Assembly: GCA_964564225.1 (NCBI GenBank)
Contig: CAZMAF010000001.1
Coordinates: 78,133-142,132, forward strand
From: RGIG1993 sp964564225
Lineage (GTDB): Bacteria; Bacillota; Clostridia; Oscillospirales; CAG-272
Direction of reading: 5' to 3'
DNA length: 64,000 bases
Both the position numbers and the translations under genes were made by a program. Under the pieces are notes generated by a model. It saw only the letters and a list, made by a program, of their open reading frames with translations, made no database searches and was not told where the DNA came from. This document shows, one piece after another, positions 25,112 through 33,452 of this stretch (position 1 is its first letter; each line of letters starts with the position of its first letter).

Positions 25112-26194
25112 ATGCAGCTTCATAAAATCGTAATTACAGGCGGTCCTTGCGGCGGTAAAAGTACCGCGAAGGGTTACGTGAAAGACTATTTTGAGGCGAG
25201 AGGGTATACCGTTCTGTTTGTTCCCGAAACGGCGACTGAACTGATTACGGGGGGCGTTGCTCCTTGGACTTGCGGAAAGAACGTTGATCATCAGAAATGT
25301 CAGATGCGTCTTCAGCTTTGTAAGGAGGAGGTGTTTGAATATGCCGCCTCGACGATGAAAGCAGACAAGATGCTGATTGTCTGTGACCGCGGCGTGATTG
25401 ATAATTGCGCGTATATGAATGAGGCGGAATTTAAAGAAACGCTTGCCTATGTCGGTAAGACTGCCGTAGAGCTGCGTGACGGTTATGATGCGGTATTTCA
25501 CCTCGTAACTGCTGCCGACGGCGCGGAACGTTTTTATACGACCGAGAACAATGCCGCGCGCACCGAAACCATTGCGGAGGCGATCGCGCTTGACCGCCGT
25601 CTGATTGCCGCTTGGACAGGGCATCCTCATCTTCGCATTATTGATAACAGCAGTGATTTTAAGGGCAAAATGTTGCGCCTTCTGGAAGAAATTTCAAGCT
25701 TTCTCGGTGAGGGTGAGCATTACGAGATTGAACGTAAGTTTCTGATCGAGCGCCCCGATCTTGCTTTTCTTGAAAAGGAGCCTTGCTGTCGCCGTGTTGA
25801 TATCGTGCAGACATACCTGAAGGGCGAGGAGGGCGAGGAGGTACGTGTCCGTCAGCGCGGTGAGTATGGAAGCTATACCTATTTTAAGACGGTCAAACGC
25901 GGTGTCGGTGTCAAACGCACCGAGGATGAAGAACGTATCTGTGAGGAAATGTATTTTGCACTTTTGAAAAATGCTGATCCCGATTATCGCCCGATCCGTA
26001 AAACGCGCTATCTGTACGTTTATGACGGACAGTATTTTGAGATCGATGTTTATCCCTTTATGACCGACCGTGCGATCGTCGAGATTGAGCTTTGCCGTGA
26101 GGATATGGCGGTAAGGCTTCCCGATGCCTTTCATCTCATCCGCGAGGTGACCGATGATCCCTTCTATAAAAATCGCGCGCTTGCCAGACGGTGA
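25112..26194 (+). CDS. P-loop kinase/ATPase fused to a CYTH (triphosphate tunnel) domain
   Basis: 360 residues. The N-terminal ~190 residues form an AAA_28-type nucleotide kinase with Walker A TGGPCGGKSTAKG (residues 9-21) and a DRGVIDNCAYM segment. From about residue 206 a CYTH domain begins with the ExExK signature EIERKFLI and continues with charged strands (VRVRQRGEYGSYTYFKTVKR; IDVYPFMTDRAIVEIELC) whose inward charges would bind a triphosphate and metal. Such fusions may phosphorylate and hydrolyse the same class of substrate. The substrate is unknown. The last gene before the skew switch. Confidence 0.82.
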   Translation: MQLHKIVITGGPCGGKSTAKGYVKDYFEARGYTVLFVPETATELITGGVAPWTCGKNVDHQKCQMRLQLCKEEVFEYAASTMKADKMLIVCDRGVIDNCAYMNEAEFKETLAYVGKTAVELRDGYDAVFHLVTAADGAERFYTTENNAARTETIAEAIALDRRLIAAWTGHPHLRIIDNSSDFKGKMLRLLEEISSFLGEGEHYEIERKFLIERPDLAFLEKEPCCRRVDIVQTYLKGEEGEEVRVRQRGEYGSYTYFKTVKRGVGVKRTEDEERICEEMYFALLKNADPDYRPIRKTRYLYVYDGQYFEIDVYPFMTDRAIVEIELCREDMAVRLPDAFHLIREVTDDPFYKNRALARR

Positions 26195-26243
26195 GCGGTT
26201 GAAAACCGCGGGCTTGTTCATAAAAAGTTTATAATTTACCCCC

Positions 26244-26272
26244 TTGCAATATAGCGAAAGATGTGCTATAAT
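26244..26272 (+). promoter_or_regulatory. Promoter of tRNA-Ser
   Basis: TTGCAA - 17 bases - TATAAT on the plus strand, ending 23 bases before the tRNA. Confidence 0.8.
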
Positions 26273-26295
26273 GCCCTATGCGACTGAATGAATAC

Positions 26296-26387
26296 GGAGA
26301 TGTACTCAAGAGGCCGAAGAGGCGCCCCTGCTAAGGGTGTAGGTCGGTAATACCGGCGCGAGAGTTCAAATCTCTCCATCTCCGCCA
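26296..26387 (+). tRNA. tRNA-Ser (anticodon GCU)
   Basis: 92 bases including encoded CCA. The acceptor stem is GGAGATG/CATCTCC with discriminator G. The anticodon stem CGCCC/GGGTG encloses CTGCTAA, placing GCT at 26330-26332. A long variable arm and the T-arm GAGAG-TTCAAAT-CTCTC are present, as expected for a class II tRNA reading AGC/AGU. Confidence 0.96.
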
Positions 26388-26425
26388 AAAATCGACAAGT
26401 TTCGACAGAAGCTTGTCGATTTTTA
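26388..26425 (+). terminator. Terminator of tRNA-Ser
   Basis: Hairpin with arms AAATCGACAAG and its complement, followed by TTTTTACTTTTT. Confidence 0.85.
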
Positions 26426-26796
26426 CTTTTTCACTATTACCTCTTCACTTTTCACTCTTAACTTACGAAACTTGTCGATAGATAACAGGTAAAAGTGAAT
26501 AGTGAAAAGGGGCAGATGTAGCTTTTCTCCCGATGGTCAAAAAGCATTTATTTTATACACGAGTTCAAATCCATACCCAAAAACGTAAAATATCTTTTTT
26601 CTCCGCCCTTCACATCAAAGGGCGACAAAAAAGATATAGCCCCGAAATCCCTTGAGAAATCAAGGGATTTTCGCTTTTTAAGGGCGAAATTATTATGTTT
26701 GATTTCGTAGATAAAAAATGAATATTTTCCGATACTGAATAGATTTGAACTCCCACGCATCTAACAATCTTTTCGTAAAATCCTGCATATAAAATC
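26426..26796. other. Non-coding, repeat-containing stretch at the strand-composition switch
   Basis: No supported gene. It contains related inverted segments rich in TTCACTATT/AATAGTGAA (26428-26460 and 26490-26510), two further copies of the CTTGTCGAT word from the tRNA terminator, and an isolated hairpin at 26645-26679. Short frames on the minus strand here cross the hairpin and lack ribosome sites. Plus-strand G excess to the left becomes C excess to the right across this stretch. I looked for a dif-like XerCD site and found no convincing match. Confidence 0.55.
26645..26679 (+). terminator. Isolated hairpin terminator
   Basis: Arms AAATCCCTTGA and complement with a GAAA tetraloop, followed on the plus strand by TCGCTTTTTA. 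There is no obvious gene ending here. Confidence 0.6.
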
Positions 26797-26824
26797 AAAA
26801 TCCTCGGATTACTCCGAGGATTTT
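26797..26824. terminator. Bidirectional terminator after the epimerase gene
   Basis: A perfect 12-base stem (AAAATCCTCGGA and complement) with a TTAC loop, starting three bases past the epimerase stop on the minus strand. Confidence 0.85.
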
Positions 26825-26827
26825 ATA

Positions 26828-27703
26828 TTATTCAATCGTAACCGAATACTGATACGAAGCTGATTCCCCAACCTCAAGAGCATTCGTCCAAGGCTTTTCA
26901 GGGAGTTCGCCCTCAAAACCTACGCCGTCACATCTGCCATACCATGGCTCAATGCAAACAAAAGGACAATCCTCCTTATAAGGCGACCAAATACCCACGA
27001 CAGGAGCATCAAACGCAACCTCAACAAAGGGCTCATAGGTATCGTCACAAAGCGCAATCGCATGTACCTGCGAATTTTCAAACACTAACGCATCATTCTT
27101 GAAAAGATCCTTTTCAAGACGAATCATACGATTCGGCATAATATGCACCGCATCCTTCGCATTTACTTCGACGTCGGCATAACGGTCGGTAATCGTCGTA
27201 ATCGTCTGCGGCATTTTATCAAACATAATGTAACAGTCCTCACGCTTAACGTCTTCGGGAAGATTAAACGCGGGATGCGCGCCGATTGCATAATACATCG
27301 TACCTTCACTCTTATTTTCAACCGTCCACTTGACAAGCAGCGTGTTATTTTGAAGGCTGTATTCAACCGCCAGAACGAAATCAAACGGAAAATTCTCGCG
27401 GGTAGCTTCATTTGATTCCAAAGCAAAGGTAATCCGCGTACTCTCTTTTTCTACAAATGTAAACTCACAGTCACGCGCAAAACCGTGCTGCGGCATATGA
27501 TAGGACTTGCCTTCAAAACGATAGGTGTCCCCGATTTCCGCCCCTACGAAAGGAAACAGAATAGGCGAACGACGTCCCCAGAACGCCGCATCTCCCTGCC
27601 ACAAATATTCTCTACCGTCAGAACTTTTCACGCTCTGCAATTCTGCACCAAGGTCAGAAACCGTAACGACAAGACAATTATTCGATATGGTGTGTAATGC
27701 CAT
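26828..27703 (-). CDS. Aldose 1-epimerase family protein, LacX-like
   Basis: 291 residues of the galactose mutarotase fold. It carries the LacX subgroup features DLGAELQSVKSSDGREYLWQ at the start, FPFVGAEIGDTYRFEGK, the HGFARDCEF histidine, and AIGAHPAFNLP with the second histidine; CIEPWYGRCDG holds the catalytic glutamate. It catalyses anomer interconversion of an aldose or its phosphate. Single-gene transcript with promoter and terminator. Confidence 0.88.
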   Translation of the reverse strand: MALHTISNNCLVVTVSDLGAELQSVKSSDGREYLWQGDAAFWGRRSPILFPFVGAEIGDTYRFEGKSYHMPQHGFARDCEFTFVEKESTRITFALESNEATRENFPFDFVLAVEYSLQNNTLLVKWTVENKSEGTMYYAIGAHPAFNLPEDVKREDCYIMFDKMPQTITTITDRYADVEVNAKDAVHIMPNRMIRLEKDLFKNDALVFENSQVHAIALCDDTYEPFVEVAFDAPVVGIWSPYKEDCPFVCIEPWYGRCDGVGFEGELPEKPWTNALEVGESASYQYSVTIE

Positions 27704-27777
27704 AATAGACTCCGTTTATTAAAATGATAGACACCCAAAACGTATTGATATCAACAACACGCTCTATTGTATGTATT

Positions 27778-27806
27778 AGTATAGCACAAATTGAAAAAAA
27801 TAACAA
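27778..27806 (-). promoter_or_regulatory. Promoter of the epimerase gene
   Basis: TTGTTA - 17 bases - TATACT on the minus strand. Confidence 0.65.
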
Positions 27807-27885
27807 GACCTTTTGCGAATTTTATCGAAAAAAAGCATTTTTGTCATTTTCGAACCATAAGCAAAACATCGACCGCTACCTTATG

Positions 27886-28932
27886 TCATTCAGCTAAAAC
27901 ATAAAGATTCAGATCCCACGCAGGCACGTAAGCAAAACGCCTCAGATAAAAACGGTAATCCGGGACAATACTGCTAAGAAAAAGCGGCAATCGGAAAAGA
28001 TCTTCATTACGGTGATAAACTGACACAAGGAGATCGGGACGGTACCGTTTGATCGTCTCAAGCGAACCCACAAGTGCCTCATATTCGCTACCTTCGACAT
28101 CATATTTAATATAATCTACCGCCCTGCCATTAAGAATAAAATCGAGTGTTCGGACGGCAACACTCCCCCTTCCTTCTCCTGTGCGCGCATTTCGATTGCC
28201 GCTTTGACTGAACGACATCTCACCGTTTACAGAATAAGCGGCACAGTTGTGACATTCCACAAAATCAAGTCCGCTCGCCTCAACAAATGCCGTGAGCTTT
28301 TTGAAATTACGGCAATCCGGCTCAAGTGACACAACCTGCGAAAGATTTGGAAAATGCACCATAAATTCCCGCACACTGTCCCCGTTATACGCGCCAAGAT
28401 CGGCACAGGTTTCGTAACGCTCCGATGGAAGTAAAGAAACAAAAACCTCCTCGTACGAGGATGTAGCTTCCTTCAGATAGCAAAGCTTGCCCGTCAACTT
28501 ATATGCGATCACCGCATCAAAAATACGGCAGGATTCCTCATCCGCCAGCAAAGCACGCGCCGCATCAAATTCAGCACGGTGCGTTTCATAAAATTCAAGA
28601 TCAAATACCGCGCCGCCAACAACGGGAACGTCAGGCGCATATACCTCATATTCCGCATCCAATGCATACATACGCGCCATCACGTCAGGTAAAGAACTTG
28701 CAAAAGCGATCAAAACAATAAAATCTTCAAACCGCTCCTTGATCTCATCAAATTTCATCACACGAAGCGAGCGAAAGCTCTGCCCACGCACGAAATCATC
28801 CGAAGCAAAATAAGCCGATACAGAAAGTCCGCGGCGTTCAAGCTCGTCCGCAATTTTATCCGCACCGTTTCCCATACCGTAAATAACGATCGGCTTATTC
28901 GCGCCTTGAAGATATGTCCAAAGATCAATCAT
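27886..28932 (-). CDS. FkbM-family methyltransferase
   Basis: 348 residues. An N-terminal Rossmann-like region (IVIYGMGNGADKIADELERR, residues 15-34) resembles the nucleotide-sugar type adaptor found before many FkbM domains. The C-terminal methyltransferase has CADLGAYNGDSVREF (SAM loop), VVSLEPDCRNFKKL and YIKYDVEGSEYEALVG. It probably O-methylates a glycan or surface metabolite. Its ATG overlaps the stop of the upstream amidohydrolase gene by four bases, so the two are translated together. Confidence 0.85.
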   Translation of the reverse strand: MIDLWTYLQGANKPIVIYGMGNGADKIADELERRGLSVSAYFASDDFVRGQSFRSLRVMKFDEIKERFEDFIVLIAFASSLPDVMARMYALDAEYEVYAPDVPVVGGAVFDLEFYETHRAEFDAARALLADEESCRIFDAVIAYKLTGKLCYLKEATSSYEEVFVSLLPSERYETCADLGAYNGDSVREFMVHFPNLSQVVSLEPDCRNFKKLTAFVEASGLDFVECHNCAAYSVNGEMSFSQSGNRNARTGEGRGSVAVRTLDFILNGRAVDYIKYDVEGSEYEALVGSLETIKRYRPDLLVSVYHRNEDLFRLPLFLSSIVPDYRFYLRRFAYVPAWDLNLYVLAE

Positions 28933-29738
28933 AACGAAAACAGCCTCTTCGCGTTGCCATACAGGATAGCCTCGCGCTCAACGTCACCCCATCCTTGCAT
29001 GTCGAAAAGTTCCTTGTACTGCCTAATAGTCATAACCGGAAAATCCGTACCAAACATAACGCGATCAACGCCGCACGCCGCCGTAATCTCGACCGCGCGT
29101 TCAGGTGTCATTGCCCAGAGCGCACTTGAATTATCATACCAAACCTGCGGATTACCGTATAAAAACGCCGCCGCCTCATCCCACGCCTGATAACCGCCAA
29201 GATGGGAGGCGATTACCGTAAGTTTTGGAAATCGTCCAAGCAGCTTTGCAAGCTTTTTCGGCTCGGAATAACGGTACTCCTCTCGATCGTCACCCATGTG
29301 AAAATTAATAATCATTCTTCCCTCCGCCGCCTCACAGATGCGGTACATACGCTTGTCCAGAAGATCAAAACGCTGAATGTCGGGATGAATTTTAATACCG
29401 GTAAGACCAAGCGATAACGCGCGATCAAGCTCCGCCTCCACTTCATCAAAATCCTGATGCATCGAAGCAAAACCAACCGTTTCAAAGCCTGCTTCCCTTG
29501 CGTTAATCATGCGGGAAGCAATATAATCATTGATACTTTTTACCTGATGCGCCGTCGTTGCCACTGAAAAAACGAGAAATCCGCTTGTTTCATTTTCACG
29601 GCACTCTGAAAGATATCCGTCATACGTGCCCACGCCGGGAACGTCAAAATTATAAAATTTCCCAAGTGCAACACGCGCGCGATCAGCAATCGCATCAGGA
29701 TAAACATGAACGTGCGCATCAAAAAGCTTCTCAGCCAT
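28929..29738 (-). CDS. Metal-dependent amidohydrolase (amidohydrolase 2 family)
   Basis: 269 residues, TIM-barrel hydrolase or decarboxylase. It begins MAEKLFDAHVHVYPDAI with the HxH metal motif, has HPDIQRFDL and NFHMGDDRE with further ligands, VIASHLGGYQ with histidine, and the metal aspartate in MFGTDFPVM. The ATG at 29738 is preferred over an in-frame GTG nine bases earlier because AAAGGAAG lies at suitable distance. Substrate unknown. It is coupled to the FkbM gene. Confidence 0.85.
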   Translation of the reverse strand: MAEKLFDAHVHVYPDAIADRARVALGKFYNFDVPGVGTYDGYLSECRENETSGFLVFSVATTAHQVKSINDYIASRMINAREAGFETVGFASMHQDFDEVEAELDRALSLGLTGIKIHPDIQRFDLLDKRMYRICEAAEGRMIINFHMGDDREEYRYSEPKKLAKLLGRFPKLTVIASHLGGYQAWDEAAAFLYGNPQVWYDNSSALWAMTPERAVEITAACGVDRVMFGTDFPVMTIRQYKELFDMQGWGDVEREAILYGNAKRLFSL

Positions 29739-29770
29739 CGCCAGCACTTCCTTTCTTCAAAAACATCTTG

Positions 29771-29799
29771 AAAAAGACGGAGTTATTTTCCGTCTTTTC
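29771..29799 (-). terminator. Terminator overlapping the end of the aspartate kinase gene
   Basis: Arms AAAAGACGG and CCGTCTTTT with the kinase stop codon in the loop region; the minus strand ends in TTTTTC. Confidence 0.75.
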
Positions 29800-31120
29800 C
29801 GTAAAATTCTTCATAAATCGCACGAATCACGACAGTCATATCCTTCTCTGCGACACTGAGAATGATACTGAACTCACTCGAGCCTTGGTCGATGGTGCGA
29901 ATATTCACACCGCTCTTTGCAACAGCAGTAAAAACGCGAGCAGCAGTTCCTACGCGGTTCACCATACCTCGTCCCACGACAGCGATAAGCGCAAGTCCCT
30001 CTTCAAGCTGAATGCTGTCAGGCTCTACCACGCGGCAGATCTGATTGATTACCTGATCGCGCTTAGGCAAAAGCGCCTCGGTTGCCGCAATAACACCCAC
30101 CGAGTCGATACCCGATGGCAAATGCTCAAATGAAATACCGTTATTTTCAAAAACGTGAAGCACGCGGCGGCCAAAGCCCACCTGCGCATTCATCATATCC
30201 TTTTCAATCGTAAGCACCGAAAATCCACATTTACCCGCAATACCGGTGATCTCACCGCATTCCGTTCCCTTTTCAGCGTGCGCCAGAATCATCGTGCCGG
30301 GATCTTCGGGACGGTTGGTATTACGGATATTGATCGGAATACCCGCCATACGTACAGGGAAAATTGCATCCTCATGCAAAACGTTCGCACCGCGGTAGGA
30401 AAGCTCGCGAAGCTCGTGATACGTAATCACTCCGATCGTCTTAGGATTTTTTACAATGCGAGGATCGGCAACAAGAAAGCCGGATACGTCTGTCCAGTTT
30501 TCGTAAAGATCAGCATCACACGCGCGCGCAACCACCGAACCGCTGATGTCACTGCCGCCACGCGAGAAAGTCTGTACTGTCCCATCCTGACGCGCACCGT
30601 AAAAACCGGGAATAACTGCGTGCGTGTGCAGTTTCAATACAGTAGACATCACCTTCTGTGTCTTATAAACATCAAGAAATCCATCCTCATCAAAGAAAAG
30701 AACGTCCTTGGCATCAATAAAATCGTAGCCAAGCGCCTTTGCCAGAACGATACCGTTCAGATACTCGCCGCGGCTCGCCACGTAATCACTATCACACCCC
30801 GATGCAATCGTTTCCTCAATCACACGAAATTCATCCGACAAATCAAGAGAAAGCGAAAGTCCGTCAATAATGTCCTGATAGCGCTTTTGAATAACGGTAA
30901 GAACTGTGCGGAAATCACCCTTCACCTTCGCTACATTATAACATTCGTACAGCTTATCGGTTATCTTAAAATCACCGTCAAAACGCTTGCCCGGTGCCGA
31001 AGGGACGACGTAACGGCGCGTTTCGTCCGCACGGATAATATCAATTACTTTTTGGAACTGTGCAGCATCCGCAAGAGAACTGCCACCAAATTTCACTACC
31101 TTTACGTATTCGGTCTTCAC
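29783..31120 (-). CDS. lysC: Aspartate kinase
   Basis: 445 residues. It phosphorylates L-aspartate in the first step to lysine, threonine, methionine and diaminopimelate, and so also feeds the dipicolinate branch. KVVKFGGSSLADAAQFQKV is the kinase signature at residue 7, FSRGGSDISGSVVARA the substrate/ATP region, and two C-terminal ACT domains (GKCGFSVLTIEKDM; ALIAVVGRGMVNRVGTAARV) would bind the feedback effector. Single-gene transcript. The leader is too short for a lysine riboswitch. Confidence 0.93.
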   Translation of the reverse strand: MKTEYVKVVKFGGSSLADAAQFQKVIDIIRADETRRYVVPSAPGKRFDGDFKITDKLYECYNVAKVKGDFRTVLTVIQKRYQDIIDGLSLSLDLSDEFRVIEETIASGCDSDYVASRGEYLNGIVLAKALGYDFIDAKDVLFFDEDGFLDVYKTQKVMSTVLKLHTHAVIPGFYGARQDGTVQTFSRGGSDISGSVVARACDADLYENWTDVSGFLVADPRIVKNPKTIGVITYHELRELSYRGANVLHEDAIFPVRMAGIPINIRNTNRPEDPGTMILAHAEKGTECGEITGIAGKCGFSVLTIEKDMMNAQVGFGRRVLHVFENNGISFEHLPSGIDSVGVIAATEALLPKRDQVINQICRVVEPDSIQLEEGLALIAVVGRGMVNRVGTAARVFTAVAKSGVNIRTIDQGSSEFSIILSVAEKDMTVVIRAIYEEFYGKDGK

Positions 31121-31179
31121 AAATCTATACCTCTACTCTGTGTCATTCATATCTTCGGCAATTTTCGCCACAACAATAT

Positions 31180-31208
31180 ATTATATGAAATATTTTTCCA
31201 TTTGTCAA
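31180..31208 (-). promoter_or_regulatory. Promoter of lysC
   Basis: TTGACA - 17 bases - TATAAT on the minus strand, full consensus. It is back to back with the tracrRNA promoter. Confidence 0.85.
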
Positions 31209-31298
31209 GTCGCCGCTTCGACTTTTTTGAGAATTCGCCAAACCACGCCCTTATTTCCATTAAATCTCTCAAATTATTATTTTATTTTTCCAAATTAC

Positions 31299-31327
31299 TT
31301 GACAACGTATCTTAAATTTGCTATAAT
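31299..31327 (+). promoter_or_regulatory. tracrRNA promoter
   Basis: TTGACA - 17 bases - TATAAT on the plus strand, a perfect consensus with TGC before the -10. It predicts a transcript start near 31334, just before the anti-repeat. Confidence 0.88.
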
Positions 31328-31333
31328 AATCAC

Positions 31334-31427
31334 AGTCTTAAATCATACCAAAGACTAATAGGTTGCTATGATAAGGTAGTAAACCGAAAAAGCTCTGACG
31401 ACCCTCGCGGTCGTTATCTTTTTATAC
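31334..31427 (+). ncRNA. tracrRNA of the type II CRISPR system
   Basis: An anti-repeat at 31337-31372 is complementary to nearly the whole 36-base repeat, with wobble pairs and a short internal bulge opposite CCU of the repeat. It is followed by ATAAGGTAGTAAACCG, a nexus-like segment as in Cas9 tracrRNAs, and a terminator hairpin GACGACC-CTCGC-GGTCGTT ending in ATCTTTTT. Length about 93 bases. It pairs with the 5' part of the repeat read on the plus strand (GTCGTAGC with GCTATGAT), which fixes the crRNA strand as plus. Confidence 0.88.
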
Positions 31428-33038
31428 CACTATTAGTTTTTGGTATGATTTAACCGCTTGCCCCTTAATGAGGTGCGTGCAAACGTCGTAGCTCCCTATT
31501 AGTTTTTGGTATGATTTAACTTTTCGGCGCGTATCGTGCTCTCTTTGCATGTCGTAGCTCCCTATTAGTTTTTGGTATGATTTAACGGTGTTTTTTACGA
31601 GCATTTGCCGAAACCAGTCGTAGCTCCCTATTAGTTTTTGGTATGATTTAACCATATTTTTTCGTAGATGTCGAATTCCCAAGTCGTAGCTCCCTATTAG
31701 TTTTTGGTATGATTTAACCGTCGTCGTTCCCGCAAACGCGTTTATGATGTCGTAGCTCCCTATTAGTTTTTGGTATGATTTAACAAGCACGCTTGAACCG
31801 AAACGTATCACGATGTCGTAGCTCCCTATTAGTTTTTGGTATGATTTAACAAGCACGCTTGAACCGAAACGTATCACGATGTCGTAGCTCCCTATTAGTT
31901 TTTGGTATGATTTAACTAACTTCGGGATATTATGTTGTCACTCTATGTCGTAGCTCCCTATTAGTTTTTGGTATGATTTAACAGCTTTCTCACCGTCCCG
32001 TCATCCATGCGGGTCGTAGCTCCCTATTAGTTTTTGGTATGATTTAACCAGGCGAAAAGGCGGTATTGATAAATGGATAGTCGTAGCTCCCTATTAGTTT
32101 TTGGTATGATTTAACGCATCAATCTGCTTTATGGCTCTGTTCGTAGTCGTAGCTCCCTATTAGTTTTTGGTATGATTTAACAGATAGCCCGAACGGTATG
32201 CACGCGATTCTGTCGTAGCTCCCTATTAGTTTTTGGTATGATTTAACAGTACAAGCAGACAATGCAAGCGCGGCACAGTCGTAGCTCCCTATTAGTTTTT
32301 GGTATGATTTAACAAGAAAAGTTTAATGGACATATCATGAAAGGTCGTAGCTCCCTATTAGTTTTTGGTATGATTTAACACAACTACGAAAGAAACGACT
32401 AATAACAAAGTCGTAGCTCCCTATTAGTTTTTGGTATGATTTAACATCCCGTTCTTTTTGTTGTCGGGTGTCCGAGTCGTAGCTCCCTATTAGTTTTTGG
32501 TATGATTTAACATCTGACTTGCCTATAAATTTCTTCGCGTGGTCGTAGCTCCCTATTAGTTTTTGGTATGATTTAACATAAAGGTGATAAACCCCTGTGG
32601 AGGTGGCGTCGTAGCTCCCTATTAGTTTTTGGTATGATTTAACAAACGGCTCGCATTCAAGAGAAACAATCTTGTCGTAGCTCCCTATTAGTTTTTGGTA
32701 TGATTTAACATGATGGTATGTCAACCGCCTTAAAGCGTAGTCGTAGCTCCCTATTAGTTTTTGGTATGATTTAACGCCACAGCCTCTGCATTGGTCTTTG
32801 TTGCCGTCGTAGCTCCCTATTAGTTTTTGGTATGATTTAACTTTTCAGCGACTTCCTTTTCCACGCCTAAAGTCGTAGCTCCCTATTAGTTTTTGGTATG
32901 ATTTAACCTCCGCACACTCTGATAGCGAATACGTCTCGTCGTAGCTCCCTATTAGTTTTTGGTATGATTTAACACAGTAGCAGAGCTGTATGAGCGCCTG
33001 CGGTCGTAGCTCCCTATTAGTTTTTGGTATGATTTAAC
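31419..33038 (+). CRISPR. Type II-C CRISPR array, 25 repeats and 24 spacers
   Basis: 36-base repeats beginning GTCGTAGCTCCCTATTAG and ending GGTATGATTTAAC, at a regular 66-base period. Spacers are 30 bases except one of 31 (32049-32079) and one of 29 (32974-33002). The first repeat (31419-31454) is degenerate in its 5' 12 bases, where it merges with the tracrRNA terminator; the others are uniform as far as I can read. Spacers at 31785-31814 and 31851-31880 are identical. Each repeat ends with TGGTATGAT, an extended -10, so crRNAs may be transcribed from within repeats as in other II-C systems. The repeat start GTCGTAGCTCCC resembles that of Neisseria II-C arrays. Confidence 0.97.
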
Positions 33039-33047
33039 TGACAGGGC

Positions 33048-33084
33048 AAAAATCCCCGAAATCCATGTGATTTCGGGGATTTTT
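33048..33084. terminator. Bidirectional terminator between array and cas2
   Basis: 16-base arms (AAAAATCCCCGAAATC and complement) with a CATGT loop and T runs in both directions. It ends both the plus-strand array transcript and the minus-strand cas operon. Confidence 0.88.
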
Positions 33085-33136
33085 CGTTTTAAAAAAACTG
33101 AAATTTCTGTAAAAACAAGTATAAAAAAGTTGTTTT

Positions 33137-33448
33137 TCAAAAAAGCGTAAGCTGAAGATCCTGCGGCTTTATCAATTCATCTTTTTGATACTGCCCGACC
33201 AATAAGCGAATCGCATCATATTGCTTTTCCGTAATCACCAAAAGACGCACCGATCCGTTTGGCGGCAAATTTCCTTTCAAACGAGCCTCATGCTTAGCAA
33301 CGGCATCCATACCGTTACACAAACGCGCGTAAACGGAAAACTGCACCATATAATATCCGTCTTTCAGCAAAAAATTACGGAATTTCGTAGCAGCGTGCCG
33401 CTCCGCTTTAGTTTTAACGGGAAGATCAAAAAACACCAACACTCTCAT
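33137..33448 (-). CDS. cas2: CRISPR-associated endonuclease Cas2
   Basis: 103 residues from MRVLVFFDLPVKTKAERHA; the N-terminal aspartate after VLVFF is the conserved Cas2 residue. With Cas1 it forms the spacer integrase. The frame opens 18 bases earlier (33466), where an ATG overlaps the cas1 end; I prefer 33448 because family members begin directly at this strand. The C-terminus PQDLQLTLF is typical of type II Cas2. It is the last gene of the cas operon. Confidence 0.92.
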   Translation of the reverse strand: MRVLVFFDLPVKTKAERHAATKFRNFLLKDGYYMVQFSVYARLCNGMDAVAKHEARLKGNLPPNGSVRLLVITEKQYDAIRLLVGQYQKDELIKPQDLQLTLF

Positions 33449-33452
33449 AAAC

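Noticed and set aside
26555..26760. tRNA T-arm-like words (GAGTTCAAATC near 26562 and its complement near 26745) as attachment sites
   Set aside because: They do not form arms with their flanks, and no integrase or direct attL/attR pair is visible.
26426..26830. A dif (XerCD) site at the skew switch
   Set aside because: The best candidate (ATTATGT near 26690) matches only half of the known Firmicute dif pattern and lacks a paired left arm.
31121..31180. A lysine riboswitch in front of lysC
   Set aside because: The leader between promoter and start is about 55 bases, far too short.
30155..31315. A 386-codon plus-strand frame opposite lysC
   Set aside because: It is the antisense of a well-supported aspartate kinase gene and its product is low-complexity and very basic.
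31422..32724. Minus-strand frames of 129-151 codons with a repeated VKSYQKLIGSYD motif
   Set aside because: They are translations of the CRISPR repeats and spacers; the 66-base period is a multiple of three.
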